A DNA stretch of 64,000 nucleotides. Source: Chaenocephalus aceratus (taxonomy: Eukaryota > Chordata > Actinopteri > Perciformes > Channichthyidae). Below, in pieces: positions 1-17,206 of this stretch. Below the pieces are notes generated by a model. It was given only the letters and a program-made list of their open reading frames with translations, was not told the origin of the DNA and searched no databases. The position numbers were made by a program, and so were the translations under genes. The DNA lies in assembly GCA_023974075.1 (NCBI GenBank), contig CM043801.1, forward strand, positions 23,231,236 through 23,295,235, given 5' to 3'. Each line of letters opens with the position of its first letter. Position 1 is the first letter of the stretch.

Positions 1-2411
1 CTCTGTTTCTGCACAACTGTGAAAAGTGGCCTTCTTTGCGTGAAGCATCAAGCAGACCCTTTGCTCTTCTCACAACATTCCTTACTGTCTTAAGTTAAAA
101 CTTGTGTTGAATGTAAATATACGAGTGCTGGATTCTGTGACTGCGTATGATCATTCACTCATTCTGTTTGGCGCTTAATATAGTGCAGCCTCTGCACTGA
201 TAGGTCATAGGTAAAACACAATGTGTGCTTATGCACCAGGCAGCACAGTAGAGGTCAAACACACACCGACAGACCAGAGGCTACGTCACTCACATGGCAG
301 GAAGTGGCTCTTTGGTGTTCAAACTGCTGCGGTAAAAGAGTTGATTCAGCTTTTTGTGACGTGATTTTCTCAGTTACAACAACAGCACGCTGAGTCAGCA
401 TGTGGTAAAAACAGGCGGAGTAACATTTCAGGCACTCCTGTTCAGGCATGCATAGCCATCAAGCACTAAATAAACGCACAACTGCACTTTGTGAGCTACA
501 CATGGAGGAAAAGATGAAAGGTGTTGTGTTTAGTCACTAATAGCAAATTAATGTCCAAAATATAAACTTTCTCCCGAATGCAGCAGGCATGGACTCACCA
601 TCTGAAGCTTTTCACCAACTCCATCCCCTGAAAACGTACTCCCATACAAGGCAATACTAAACGTACAATATTATATTTTGAACGTAAGTGATGTAATACT
701 ATAACGTATCATAAAATGTAAACGTTAATGTGTTACTGATCGCCAGTGCAATGTAGGGGGAACGGGTGAAAAACCTAGAATAAAGCTATATTTATTCACC
801 AGTCCATGTTATAATGTTTATGAGAATGTATCATTCAAAGAGAGCTTTGTGTCACTTGAAACCTTATGATGCTTTAAGCTTTCATTGTTTATACGCATTT
901 CCATTCAGCCTTTTTGTCAGTATCAGCTGTGAAACGTGCCTCTTATTTAAAGAAACTTTAATTTAATGCATTTCAAAGCTTGTGTGAGTGTAACTGTCTT
1001 TGACTATATATTTATATTTTTTCACAGGTCAATTGTTTATATTTGAAACAAATGTGTATTTTGCATTCATCTTAATGAAGCATGCATTAATATTAAGTAT
1101 ACATTTGTTTCAAATGTGAGTTGTGAAATAACCATTAGGATAAAGCCGACCGTGGACTGGAAAATACTGGTATGTTGTTTATGGTGGGTGATACATATAA
1201 ATTTGGGGAAAAAAATTATTTTCCCCAGTTTCCAAAGTGTGTCAGATCACACTGATGTTACTCCTCATACATATGGAAAAGAGCCTCCTGAGCATCCTGT
1301 GGAAGTGTCTGAAGCTCATTACTGTTTTGTGTGGTCACCTCAGAAGTGGAAGTTTAGGGTTATTGCACGGGTATAAAGCAACTCACACAGATGTCAAGTG
1401 AATGTGGAGAGCTTTCCTTCACTTTGAAGCTCTTTATGGCATATTGAACATGTTCCTGAATTTGTCATTTGTCGTTCTGTTATTTGAACAGACACTGACA
1501 ACAATGCACCTTTTTATTTCCCCCTTTTTTATGTGGTGAATGTTCTGTTATATTTGTTCTCTAAATAAAACCTTGCCAAATGTACTGTAACGTCTAATGT
1601 GTTAAAATGTCTGTTTCTTTCTTGCCTAAAGGTTATTACAGACGTGTCATCGACGAGCAGCAGATATTAGCTTAAATAAGACAAATACGAAACTCATTTA
1701 GGAATGGTTGTGCTCTAAGCTGTTAATGGGTCAATCACCAATTGACGAGTATAAACGACTTAGAAAACGATTGGCTGTTTGCAGCAGAGCAATGCTTTAC
1801 AAATAAAGACTGATTTAGAAATTACTGTATGAAAATAAACCTTAATATGTTGAAAAAGGGACCATTATAGTAACTAGGGCAGTACGTTTTTACATTATAA
1901 CTATGTTTAAAACAAAACGTATGCTTGTGTTGTTCTCCATCCTGAAGTCGTGACATTCACCTTCCCAATGCAAATGTCTGTGTGAGTCGACACTCAGACA
2001 AAAGCCTGGATGTGCTCTCTGCAGACAGTCCACGGCTCAGCAGGCCGGATCAAAGGACCCCCCCCCCCCTCAACTGTTCACACCTGAACTGAATTAACAA
2101 GCTGCCCTCCTGCAGCGGTCATTTGCACCTCTGGAGATCCGCAAATCCGGTTTGGTCCCGACGGCACCAAGCTCGTCATCCTGTCAGTTTGTGACACATC
2201 TGCATAACGTTCAGATGTTGTTTAAGAAGTAATAATGTCCCATTATTATACGTTTAGATTATAATTTATTCATGATACAAAAGTCTTGATTGCCAAAGTA
2301 ACTTTTAACTATAACAAATAAATGCAGTCTAACCTCTGAAATATGTTGAAGTAAAATTGCAAAGTAGGCTACTCTTTTACAAGAGTGATCTCGTTTTTGA
2401 TTAAATAGTGA
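1..2411. other. Non-coding flank, no gene recognised
   Basis: I see no exon with convincing splice sites and protein similarity here. A canonical AATAAA on the + strand at 1564-1569 sits in AT-rich sequence of 3'-UTR character. It could mark the 3' end of a + strand gene that begins left of the window, but no coding part is visible. A short C-run lies near 2050. Confidence 0.4.
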
Positions 2412-2419
2412 CATTCTAC

Positions 2420-2940
2420 CAGTGATGTGAAGTTACTAAGTAGTTTTTACTCAAGTGCAATTTTTAGATACTTGTACTTTACTTGATTATTTCCATGTTA
2501 TGCTACTTTGTAGGCTACTTCTAGGCTTACCCCACTACAATTCAGAGGTGAATTATGTACTTGTACTGTACTACATTTATTTAATACCATAGTTACTTTA
2601 CAGATTTGGATTAATGATGTTAAATATAATCAACACTTAAATAAGACTTTAGTTAAACCTAAAGTAAATTCACAAGCTACCCTGCAGTATACAAAGTCAT
2701 TCGCTGCACCTTTACCAGCTTTGATAACACTTTACTGCATCAAAACATATAATATATATTATTGTGAAATTGACCAATCTGCAGAATGAGTTTTACTGTT
2801 GGTAAAGTATATTTTGATGCCAATACTTGTGTACTTTTACTTGAGTAACATTATGAATCAAGGACTTTTACTTGTAATGTATTCCTACACTCTGGTATAC
2901 TTTTACTCAGTATAACACCTGAGTAATTCTTCCACCTCTG
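2420..2940. mobile_element. hAT-type MITE, 521 bp
   Basis: The ends form imperfect inverted repeats: left CAGTGATGTGAAGTTACTAA, right (reverse complement) CAGAGGTGGAAGAATTACTC. The CAGAGGTG-like start and the tracts rich in TTTTACT/AGTA are typical of Tol2-like fish hAT elements. It is flanked by cattctac and cattctgc, a 7-of-8 match that fits an 8-bp hAT target duplication. There is no coding capacity. A related copy lies at 5967-6373. Confidence 0.75.
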
Positions 2941-2948
2941 CATTCTGC

Positions 2949-3960
2949 CACTGCTCATGTATGTATGTATAGCTGGTCATGGTAGAGCTTATTCAATCTA
3001 ATTTATACTTTTGCAATGTAATATATTACAACTCCTTTTTTTTTTTTTTAACAATCTGCAAAGTGTCAGGTAAATGTACTGGCGATACAGCACTTGAGTA
3101 TTCACTTTACAATACTGGATATATGTAATGCTAAGTAGGACAAATGCTCTACTTTAATCCCTCAACACTCTCTGTATTAATCTGTTTCTTGTCATTTCAC
3201 CAAAGATCCCTCTCAGTTTGGGTCAGGAAGTGTAAGAACTGACACTTGGACATCACAGGAACACCATCTGACTAGAAATGGATTAAGACTTCCAGCCTAT
3301 TCGTATTCATTTGTAGTAGCATCTGACAGAGCAGAGGCAGAACAGTGTCTGTGACTCAACAACACAGAGGTCACGTCTGAGGGTGCAGACACAAGTGTGT
3401 GTGAATAGGCAAAGGGCTCTTAGTACGGGGTGGCATGCAAAGTATTAACATGTAGATATCAGTTATTGTATCTTTACAAGTCATATACTGATTTATTTGG
3501 CAGTGGATCACAGTTGTATTCCCTTTTAAAGCACCATATATAGTGCATGCATATTTACTGGGAAGCTGATGACATCAGTGGCCTTTAAAGTACAGACTAT
3601 TTCCATGATTGAGCAAGATATTTGTTACCATGTTATTTAAAAACTGTATCAAAATCAATCAAAAAAGCTGAAGTCAGAGAAGTTATAAAACCCATTTGCC
3701 AACTCCTCAACTAGGCCTATATAAGGAGTGAGATGATTACTAATTTCACACCTCACAAATGCCTACGATGTGCTGAGGGATCAGAGAGAGAGCAGGAAAG
3801 AGAGAAAGAGGAGTGCACATGCACACATGGCCCACAATTGCAGAGTAATAACCAATATCTTGCAAACAGCCGTGGGTGGGTGGATTGTGGGATCCTCGAG
3901 TGTAAAACGTGGCATTTTTCTAGAAGAAGCAACACAAAAGAGGAAGTTGTCAAAAAAATA
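2949..3960. other. Intergenic, nothing recognised
   Basis: AT-rich single-copy sequence downstream of hes6 with a short A/T run near 3040. Overlapping open frames around 3733-4008 on both strands show no family similarity and no splice support, so I treat them as chance. Confidence 0.4.
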
Positions 3961-3966
3961 TTTATT
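3961..3966 (-). terminator. Poly(A) signal of hes6
   Basis: TTTATT on the + strand is AATAAA on the hes6 strand, 466 bp past the stop codon. It is the first canonical signal I found downstream and would give a 3' UTR of about 0.5 kb. Confidence 0.6.
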
Positions 3967-4431
3967 GAAAAGTTGAAACTTAGGCAATCAGATGAGGTAG
4001 CCTACTAAAAGTCATTGGACATTTATAAATACAAAGTTAAAAAGACACACTAAATACAAAATAATTTACACACAACTATCAAAGCATTTTTAGTGGGAAA
4101 GCTATCTTCTATACAGCCGATTCATATTCAACATGTAAATATTTACATATACAGTTACCCCTTCACTGAAGGCAGGCCCAACAAGGCCAATACACTTCCA
4201 AATGAAGACCCTACAAGTCTCTGACCTCTGCAAAACAGACTTAATTACATATTCATTAAATACAATTTAGTTTAATTGTAATCCCGCAATAATGAAGAAG
4301 AGCTTCTTAGATGCCTCTCAACAAGTTTCAAAGTTGTCATCTCAGCAGGGTTTTACTGAGTTCTACCACACAAAACATCCTAACAAAAAAACATCTAGTG
4401 TTGCAAAACATGCTATTCCTTTTGTACTGAT

Positions 4432-5654
4432 CTACCATGGCCTCCACATTGACTTGGAGTTACAAATGACAGGCAAGCTCAACACATCCTGGCTGTCAGC
4501 CTCCTCCTCTGAAGAAACATGACTCTGCTCCGAGTCTGTGGTCTCATCCAGGTCGGAGCAGAGGTCATCAGAGGAGGTGGTCGGGGACACCAGGGCCGAG
4601 TACATGCTCTCAGACAGGGACCAAGTGCTGCTGTTACTGCCGGGACTCTCTGACATTGTGTCCGGCAGCATCACGCGGAGGCGGTCCTCGTCGTTCAGGG
4701 GCATGCTCTCTAGGAGGTGGTTCAACAGCTCTGCGGCTACTGTTGGATCAATCCCTGGGCAGCTGGAAACAAAAGTGTGCACGTCGTGCATACACTGAAT
4801 GTAGCCTGCGGCGAAACGCTCACAAGCCTCCCGGTTCACGGCGTCCACTTCTACGGAAAGATGACACAACAACCATGAGCCAGGAAGTTAGCAAAACAAA
4901 CTGCCAACAAACAAAACTCTCTGTTGTGATTGGCTCAGCAGAAGATGCGCACCTGTGGCGGCATCACAGTTAATCAAAAATATAAATGCGCTAAACGTTA
5001 TAAATTAATTCGTGAATCCGATTTACAATAATTAGTTTGTTCTCCAAGGGTAGGACGTGACTGCAATATGCTAATTTAACGTAATACTTTTTTGTTAAGT
5101 AATATATATCACAAACTGTTGCTTAATGGCGTACTTTACTCCTAAATGGGCCTACACGTAAATTGAACAATGTTTACCTTGGGCCTGGTTTTGGAGGACG
5201 CTCTCCACCCGTTTCACTGTCATCTCCAGCACTTCGGCATTCTCCATCTTTGATTGTAACTGCAACGGGTGACACAAAACAAAACGTAAGTTATAAGCGC
5301 TGGCTACCCAAGCTAGCTAAACCAAGTCACACTTGTATGACGAAAAACACTAGCGTCACACAAATAACAGGCCTGAAAATATATGCATAGTTTCTTACGT
5401 CTGAATCCGCCATGAGGACTCTGAGTTCTTGTAAACTTTCATTGATGCGAGCCCTCCTTTTCTTCTCCACCAGAGGTTTCCTCATCTGCCAAAAACATTA
5501 CAGAGTAGACAATGGAGTTAACGTACTTTGTCAGTTACCAGCCAAGTTAAGACAGATATTGTTATCAAATCTTTACTCCGGCTCTTACCTTTCTTTCAGA
5601 TTTGATTCCAGTGCAGTTATCACCTCGGTTTGTGTTGTTACGGTTGGGGGCCAT
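4432..5654 (-). CDS. hes6: Hes6-type bHLH-Orange transcriptional repressor
   Basis: Four coding exons, complement of join(4432..4850, 5178..5259, 5399..5485, 5589..5654), total 654 bp, 217 residues, with GT/AG boundaries. The basic helix-loop-helix spans about residues 23-77 and includes VEKKRRARINESLQELR. The Orange domain follows at about 79-115 (EVDAVNREA...YIQCMHDVHTF). The protein ends in WRPW, the Groucho/TLE-recruiting tail. These features, the intron positions and the length fit HES6 rather than the longer HES1/HES5. HES6 is a nuclear factor that antagonises HES1 and acts in neurogenesis and, in fish, in the somite clock. The start is chosen from the short exon 1 (MAPN...), with an in-frame splice into the basic region. 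A close paralogue (her13) cannot be excluded. Confidence 0.93.
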
Positions 5655-5829
5655 GTTGTTAAAGTTTAACCCAGGCGCTGCCAGAAAGCCTCTGGAGCCG
5701 AGGTCGGTGACTAATCCAGAGAGCCGTTACAGCTCGTTAACGGGACAGATGGCCGGGCGATCCCAGCAGCCAACAAAGCTTGCAGAGGGACTGGGCTCCC
5801 AAATGCTGCTCCGTGGGGGCTTGTGCTAG

Positions 5830-5838
5830 GTATATATG
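5830..5838 (-). promoter_or_regulatory. Candidate TATA box of hes6
   Basis: TATATA lies about 180 bp upstream of the hes6 start codon on the minus strand and would place transcription start near 5805. A CATATG E-box lies just upstream (near 5852). Position and sequence are the only support. Confidence 0.5.
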
Positions 5839-5966
5839 ACGGCTCATTTACATATGAATGGGGGGAACTGGCTAGGAGAGCAAGACACATCGAGAGCGCG
5901 CAATGCTCATGTCCGCCAATCACCAGTAGTTATAGGTTTTTGTCCCCGATATTAGTCTAAATCTAC

Positions 5967-6373
5967 CAGTGGTGTAAAAAGTAGCTACGAACATTTACTC
6001 AAGTTATTTAGCAGTTTGTGATTAATGATATGAAATATAATAAACACTTAAATTAAGAATTGAGTTACACCTGGAGTAAATCCACAAGCTATCCTGCAGT
6101 ATACAAAGTAATTAAAATGAGCTCCACGTTTACCATCTTTGATAAACATTGTAATGCATCAATAATCCTAATCAAAACATATATATATTATTAGAAAATT
6201 GCCTATACTGCATAATGATTACTTTTGGATCATTACGTTTATTTTGATGCTAAGACTTTTCTACTTTTACTTGAGTAACATTTACAATTCAGGACTTTTA
6301 CTCGTGGTATTCCTAGACTGTGGTATTCCTGCTTTTACTTAAGTACAAGTTATGAGTACTTATTCCACCTTTG
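5967..6373. mobile_element. hAT-type MITE, 407 bp
   Basis: Same family as the copy at 2420-2940. They share internal tracts such as ACAAGCTA(C/T)CCTGCAGTATA and the CAGTG...CACCTTTG ends. Flanks are aaatctac and aaatctgc, again a 7-of-8 duplication. It lies just upstream of the hes6 promoter and does not encode protein. Confidence 0.75.
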
Positions 6374-6381
6374 AAATCTGC

Positions 6382-8106
6382 ATACAGATTTAAAATATAT
6401 GAATTCAACCAGAGAGGGAGTACACAAAGCTTTACATCTATATTCACAGCTGAAACAAATAAGAAACAACCAATTCAATTATGGAAATAATAGAGCATCT
6501 TGAATGCATGAAAACGACTGCTATCAATCAAAGAAAAAACAATATAGTCAGTCCTTCATATGTAGGTTATTTCAGAATTTCACACTCCTTTTAAGAAAAC
6601 CCAACATTTCGTCATTTACCCAAAAAAAGGTTAGGGCATGTCAAATATTTATTTTTGTGTCATGATATGTCTTTGAATACAAAGAAATTATCTTTTTTGG
6701 CACCTGCATTTATTTGTAGCACTTATCTACTGGCACTTATCTAGTACTTCAAAATGTAACCTTTTAAAACCAACATTCAAAGCACTTCCTTTAAATATAT
6801 ATAGGCCATCTGCTAATTCTCACATTGCATCATTAGTCAGTTTAGCCTATTTAATGCTTGATTGTCAGCCATCAGTTCACCTATGGGGACTGGGCAAGTG
6901 CTCCATTCCCTCTAAAAAAACAACTAATGTGAATTGGATGATATGAGCCATTTGTCAAGTACATAGATGTGTAAAGAGCCTTGAGGCTCTGCAAATGAAC
7001 AAAAGCCTAAAACAGTGCTGCCTGAAAAAACAGAATCCTTGTATTTGCATGATTTAGTGACATGTTTATGTTCTGGTATAATTAGTACATGGAGCCTTCA
7101 AAGTATAGCTTATGATGTCGTATCATCTATTTAAAACTCATGTAGGCTATGCAGTGAGTCATATCGACACTGTGTCATGGGTATCCACATATAGTCACAA
7201 TAGACGTGTGGATGTCTCTAGTTAGTAGTACATGTCGTTTGGTCTGCCGTGATCCACTATCATAGCTTTATAGGTCCAACCATGCTGAGCCTGGCTGCTG
7301 GGTGTAGGGTTTAAGTTGCAGAAAATAATATTAACATTTGATGATATGATTAACTATGACATTGCAAAGTTGTGTTCATTACATTTAACTTAGGCTTAGA
7401 GTTTTTTAAATATATGTTTTAACTTGTATGTAAAGCACTAATACACTAATATTACACTAAAGGTCTTTACCTTTAGTTATACTAATGCTCATAATGCTCA
7501 TCATGTTGCTTTACATTACTTGTGTATAATAATGTACTATACAATATACTATTTATTAAAATATAAATGAAATACTCAAGTCAAGGCACATATTGTTCCT
7601 GCATTGTAATTTATGGTAAAATATTATGCACTAAATGCTTTGCTGATGCTCATTTATTATTATCATAAATAATTATCAGTTATAGTGACCTAGGGCGAAC
7701 TAAATTGTTTATAGCTAGCTGAGAGTTTGATACATTCCTAAATTTCCGGATGGAAGTGTTGAGAACAGAACAGGAGATGCAGCTTTAAATAAAATGCGGA
7801 AAGCACTACCATATTGGGCACTTGCCTTCAGAATAAGAGCACGATGTAATCTTATATTAATACACGAACGATACAATTGATTATTTTAATGCTAAACAGC
7901 TTTAAGCGTTTAATTGTATTTATTTGTCTTGCTAAACAGATCTTAAACAGCGCATTCCGAGTTTAATTTGGACATTGGTACCGGACTTGGACTCTTATTG
8001 TGACAGCGGCGAGGCGGCTTTTCCTTCAGACCCACACAGTGCTTGTTCGTCAGAGAAGACGCTCTTCTGAGGTCACTGAGCCCCGGGGGCGAAACTGGTC
8101 TGCCGC
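6382..8106. other. hes6-itm2c intergenic region
   Basis: The two genes are divergently arranged, so this stretch and the MITE next to it separate two promoters. It is AT-rich. I see no repeat, open frame or other site worth naming. Confidence 0.4.
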
Positions 8107-8114
8107 TATATAAT
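8107..8114 (+). promoter_or_regulatory. TATA box of itm2c
   Basis: TATATAAT lies 91 bp upstream of the itm2c start codon in a locally GC-rich stretch. Transcription would start near 8138, giving a 5' UTR of about 60 bp without an upstream ATG. Confidence 0.6.
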
Positions 8115-8197
8115 CTTCCCAGCTCGGTGGAGGAAACCAGCGCACTATCATCAGCTCACTAGATAAAGAACACACACTCTTTAACAAACAAACAAAC

Positions 8198-12265
<4,068 letters not shown>

Positions 12266-13340
12266 AGCGGAAATCACAGCCACCCAACTCTGAAGCCAAT
12301 TTCAAACCATACCTCTTAAATTATTTAGGATTTTAACTGCACTTTAAGAGCAAGTGTTTGTCCAACAATTTTACTTTGAGTTATATTTTTATTTTTTTTG
12401 TCTCAAGTTGGAAATGCTCTTCCATGTTCATGTGAAATGTCTTTTTTATTCAGCCAGTTTATTTGAATGAAGTTATGAATGTGTTTGGATATATCTGTTG
12501 TCAATGTTCACTGTTAGTGTGTCAGTTAGTTACACTTGCATCCGCACACTTTATTTAATTTAAATGTTGTTTTGTCCTTATTGTTATTTGTTCTAACCTA
12601 TTAGATATGTAGGCGTCCGTCAAGATGCTTGAAAGCGCTCACACAGTGCACTCATGTTAATTTGTTATTTTTTTGTTTTGAATGTCAGAAAATGGCATAT
12701 ACCTCATGTCGTTAAGACTTTTCTTTGCTTGTTCGTATCATTAATGAATGGTGTGTATATAAGGGTAATTGTTCCTAAGCAATATAAACTGTACATTTAT
12801 TTTCATCTGGATTACCTATTGTTACATGCATAGATTTTTATCTAAAATCGACTTGTTTCGTGAATTATTTCTTTATGGTTTGTCTTGTCATTTCCTTGGT
12901 ATCGCACTTTCCTACTCCTTGGATATAATGGCTCTAGACTGTATTCAGTAGCAGTGCTTTAGAAGGACAGAAGAACCAAAGTCTGCACTATGCTTGGTTA
13001 TAAGGATATAAGAAATATTTAAGAAGAATGCTTTTTAGTTAGATCACTTACTGTAGAATAGATGATATCAAAGGTTTAACTCATGTTGTCTCGCTCTTCC
13101 TCTTTACTTGATTTTGCCCGTTGTCTTTAGCTTTGCCAGTCCCCAAACACTCCTATCGTGACAAAAAATCTCTACAATGTTAATTTGTCCGATTTAAAAA
13201 GATTTGGGGTGTCTATTTAATGTACAACCTGGAGCAGAAAAGTCTCCTTTGAGAGAAGCCTGTGATTTGTGCTCATATTGTCCTATATTACTTTACTTTA
13301 TTGTACAGTCAATATCACTTCTGATATCTTGCTGCTTTAA

Positions 13341-13346
13341 AATAAA
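13341..13346 (+). terminator. Poly(A) signal of itm2c
   Basis: AATAAA about 1.1 kb past the itm2c stop codon. I noticed no earlier canonical signal, and the T-rich, open-frame-free sequence between them reads as 3' UTR. Confidence 0.6.
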
Positions 13347-13365
13347 TGATCAAACTTATTTTGAC

Positions 13366-15448
13366 TTCGAGTTTTTTCATTTCGAGTTTAACACATCTTC
13401 CACATCATTAACCTGAGAAAGCGGCACACATAATGGGTTGCTTGTGATTTTCCCATACAACATAGCTGCAGCGTCATTGTTATGATGTGACGCACACATC
13501 ACAAGATGAAACTCCTGTGGTCGCTTTATTTCTCTTTAAAAGAGGAAGCTTTGGTTTCAAAAACAGTGTCACTTTGATGAGAAAGCATTTATTTCTGGAA
13601 CTCTTTTTAGTGGTCCATGTGTCGTATACTAGAAATCAACTTTTTCAATGTTTAGGGCTTTGTTCTGATAAGTATTACAGTAAAATGTTACATCTTTGTT
13701 TTATTTTAGCGGACTTTAGTTTGTAGACCATTTGCACAGAAAACAGAAAAAAACTGATGAAAAATCTTAAGAGCTTTATGAAAAAACAATTTCACTTTCA
13801 AAAGAAAACTCCAAAGGAAAACTGAAATTAAAACAACTTATTTTTACTGAGCTCAAACAAATAACATTGAAACTTAACACAGTACGCTTGTGCAAATGAA
13901 AGTATTGAGACACAAGTAATGCAAGTAAATACAATCATGGCCGACTGGATATAGTCAATAACATTTAAAAGCTGCTTCTAAATACAGTTAAGCCCTTATT
14001 GAAACCTATCAACACCTTCCACTGTTACCACAAGAGGACTCTGTTCAACATGAGCGAAATAAGGCAGAGCGTGTACGGCAGGTAATGCACGTGCAACTTT
14101 AACATTTGGGTTTAGCTTTGACAAACATTTACATAAAACCAAATATCTCCTACTAACATATTAATATCAAACAATCTTATTGAAAGTCTTAGTACACACA
14201 GGACTTTTAACAATGTCAATTATATTGCACATTTAAAGCTACATTGTAAAAAAAATCCAACAAAGAACTCAAAATAAAATTACATTTGTTATTTGTTATA
14301 GCATTTGTTGCGAGTCAAAGGAAGTTGATTACTCACCCTGTCAGTCAGTTTTGATTTCCCAAAAACGTTCAACCAGACCTTTCAATTTACTTCCTCATTC
14401 GGATCAGTTATTGAAAATATGTTAAGTATAATCACTGTACAGATGCATTTTAAAATCATTCAAGCAGAACACTTCATTGTCAATAAACATCAGGCATTAT
14501 TTATATAATAATGTACAGAATGGATACATTTAAAATTAAAAATAACCACGTAAGAATATCCACAATGTATGGGGTGAATATTGTGATGCTATATTTTATG
14601 TCTCATCAATCACTGTTAGATTTAGGTACTTGATTATAAGACATTTTTCTTGAAATTCACAATGTTCAGGGGACCAAACTAATAAAAAAACAATTATTAA
14701 AATAGTAAACAAAAGTGTGTTTGAGTTTATAAAAATATAATAAAAAAATATATTTGAAAAATTGATAATCAATTTCATTTGTGCTTTCAGATCTCTCCTG
14801 GTTGCTGTGTTGATTTATTCATTTACCAGGTAAGGGAATATTTGAAATTTCAATCAATATGTAAGTCATTTTTGTATTCACTATCTTCCTTTTTAATTAT
14901 TGACCCTTGTTATAAAGTTGACTTTTAGGTTGTTCCGCATTTCATATATGAGGGATAAATAAAGCCTCATGATGATTGTTATTATAATTAGTTATGTGTT
15001 TGACATGTACTGACTGTTTTGACCATTAAACCAAATTTGACTTCATAGACTGCAGGTGCCCTGTTTGACAGCTTTATATTTCCATCAGACCACACATCCG
15101 TTTCTAAGTGCGCAGGATGGAGGACAAACCCACCAATAAATCATTTGAGAAGAAAGGTGATATTTTTTGCCACCCACAGAGCTCTCTGAGGCTATACCGG
15201 CGTCTTTGTGCTTCCTGTCATTGGACCAACTCATGTATCATCCCATCGTTTCCCCCTTACTCTCAAGCACGAATTGAGATTGCATTTTGACCTGTTACTC
15301 ATGCATGACACACTTAGCTACTAAAAACAATACATGCTCTCTTTCAGTTTCACTCCCCTGTTTTTGGCTATCACTCATGAAGCCAGGTTTCATATTCACC
15401 ACCAGCCGTCCTCTGACAACTAATATTCACATTTCAATTAAATTGCTG
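13366..15448. other. itm2c-gpr55 intergenic region
   Basis: The genes converge here. AT-rich, no exon or defined repeat. TTTATT at 14814-14819 could be the minus-strand poly(A) signal of the gpr55-like gene, about 0.6 kb past its stop. Confidence 0.35.
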
Positions 15449-17206
15449 TCAGAACTCTGAAGTGCTTACGGTGGCTCTTCTTTGGTTGATCATTGATCTC
15501 CTGAAGCTGTGTTTGGGGCTCCTCGCCTCATAAGCGATGAAGTAGTAGCACAGAGCGTCTAGGCAGCAGGTGACGTTGGACAGACACATGGCTGTCTGTA
15601 AAAACAAGCTGATCCTGGTCTGGTTGCCGCAGTCTTGAATTATTCCTTGGTGTACCTGGAATCATGGGAAGTGTCACAACAAATAAAATATTGGTTAACC
15701 ATCCTGACTTCATTGAATTTGTGCTTTAATAATAATAATAATAAACATCAAGAAATTCCCCTCAGATTATTTGTTAAGAAATGTAAAGGTACATGCAGCA
15801 AAATATAACATATTATCAATTTAATAGAGACAAGGGGGTAAAATGTATGATAATACAAATAAATTAAATTAAATAAATAATAGTTTCAGCATAATGTTAA
15901 TTTGATAACATCAAATACAGTATACATAGACATTTGCACAAAAATGTATAGATACTTTTTTTTCTTAATGCGTTTCCATAGAAGGGCCTTTAAAATATAA
16001 AGTATAATACATGATCGAATCTTTAAAAAACACTAAAGGTGTAACATTTTCTTATCAGTCTGTTTGAAGATAATCTCTTCATCAGACTGCCGGGTCAACG
16101 CCAGTGATTGGTTTGTCTCTACTCAAGGATATGTTATGACTTTATACAGGCTTTATTTAGTCTTTTTGATGATGTGAAATGGCCACAGATGCCATGTTTG
16201 ACACTAAAATAAAAAAAGTTACGTATGATATGTGTTAAGAATGATCAAATAATATAACCGTAGGCCCACTGGTTTGTTATATCTTTAACCAGACCAGGCA
16301 AACTTACAAAAAAGGAAATTCTCCATCTGTTGATGAAGATTACGTGTTTTTATAGAGAGTTCGTGAACAGCTACTTGAGGTGAGATTGTTTTCACTTTCA
16401 TCTATTATCTTCTTAAAGCTGCTTCACTTTTGAGTTCAGTTTATACAAAATTAGCTCCTAGTTTCTCTTACCAGGAACTGCAGCAGGATACCGAGGTGGC
16501 TGGGGGTGAAGGGCAGCAGGAAGGCACTTAGACTGCTGTAGATGATCTTCACACAGGCCCGGCTCTGGGGGCTGTGCTCGCCCGACTTCTGTAGCACCCA
16601 GATGGTCTTAACCGAGCAGTAAACCACCACCAGGGCAGGCAACAGGAACCCAAACACCTGCAGGCAGATGATGACCAGAGGGCTCCATCCTTTCATTGGA
16701 AATCTGTGGAAGCAGTGGAAGGCAGACATCTGCCCGCCCTCCCTGAAGCGATAGACGGTGGGGGAGAGGGCTGCCAGCACCAGCACCCAGACCCCCACGC
16801 TGGTCCCCAGAGCCAATTTGGGTGAACGCAATACTTTGGCCTTGTAAGGGTGACAGATAGCCACCCAACGGTCCAAAGCTATACACATGATGGTGTAGAT
16901 GCTGCCGTAAATTCCAACAAAATACAGGCTTTCCAAAACCGAGCAGAGAGGTTGAAGGTCAGCGGGCCAGAGGTGGTTGGTGGCGGCGTGCATTTTGAAG
17001 GGAAGGGGGAAGAGGAGGAGCAGGTCCATCAGAGCCAAGCTGGTCATGTGGATAGTTGACTCGGTCCATTTCCGCAAGAAGACGCAGAACACTAAAAGCG
17101 CTGCAACGTTGAAAAACAGACCAACGAAGAAGATGGGAATGTAGATGGTCAGCTCCAGATATATCATCAGGTGGTCCACCACCTCGAACGAGCAGTTGCT
17201 TGTCAT
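15449..17206 (-). CDS. gpr55: GPR55-like G-protein-coupled receptor
   Basis: Two coding exons, complement of join(15449..15655, 16472..17206), 942 bp, 313 residues. Exon 1 holds six membrane helices. The start (MTSNCSFEV) has an N-glycosylation sequon at residue 4 and sits just after a likely acceptor (CTCTGCAG), so a 5' non-coding exon is expected. The third helix ends in DRW (LDRWVAICHPY), a variant of the class A DRY motif. A conserved disulphide cysteine pair is present (LQPLCSV and FHCFHRF). Exon 2 supplies helix 7 (SNVTCCLDALCYYF), in the style of the lipid and nucleotide receptor group. Human GPR55 answers to lysophosphatidylinositol through G12/13. Assignment rests on protein style plus synteny; GPR35-like is the main alternative. 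A second donor-like GTAAGC at the end of exon 2 could add a longer alternative tail. Confidence 0.8.

Noticed and set aside
1116..1376. 86-codon frame on the + strand
   Set aside because: AT-rich and without family resemblance; it lies upstream of an AATAAA and reads more like untranslated sequence.
3733..4008. Four overlapping frames near the hes6 3' end
   Set aside because: They lie in and beyond the hes6 3' UTR and show no protein family features.
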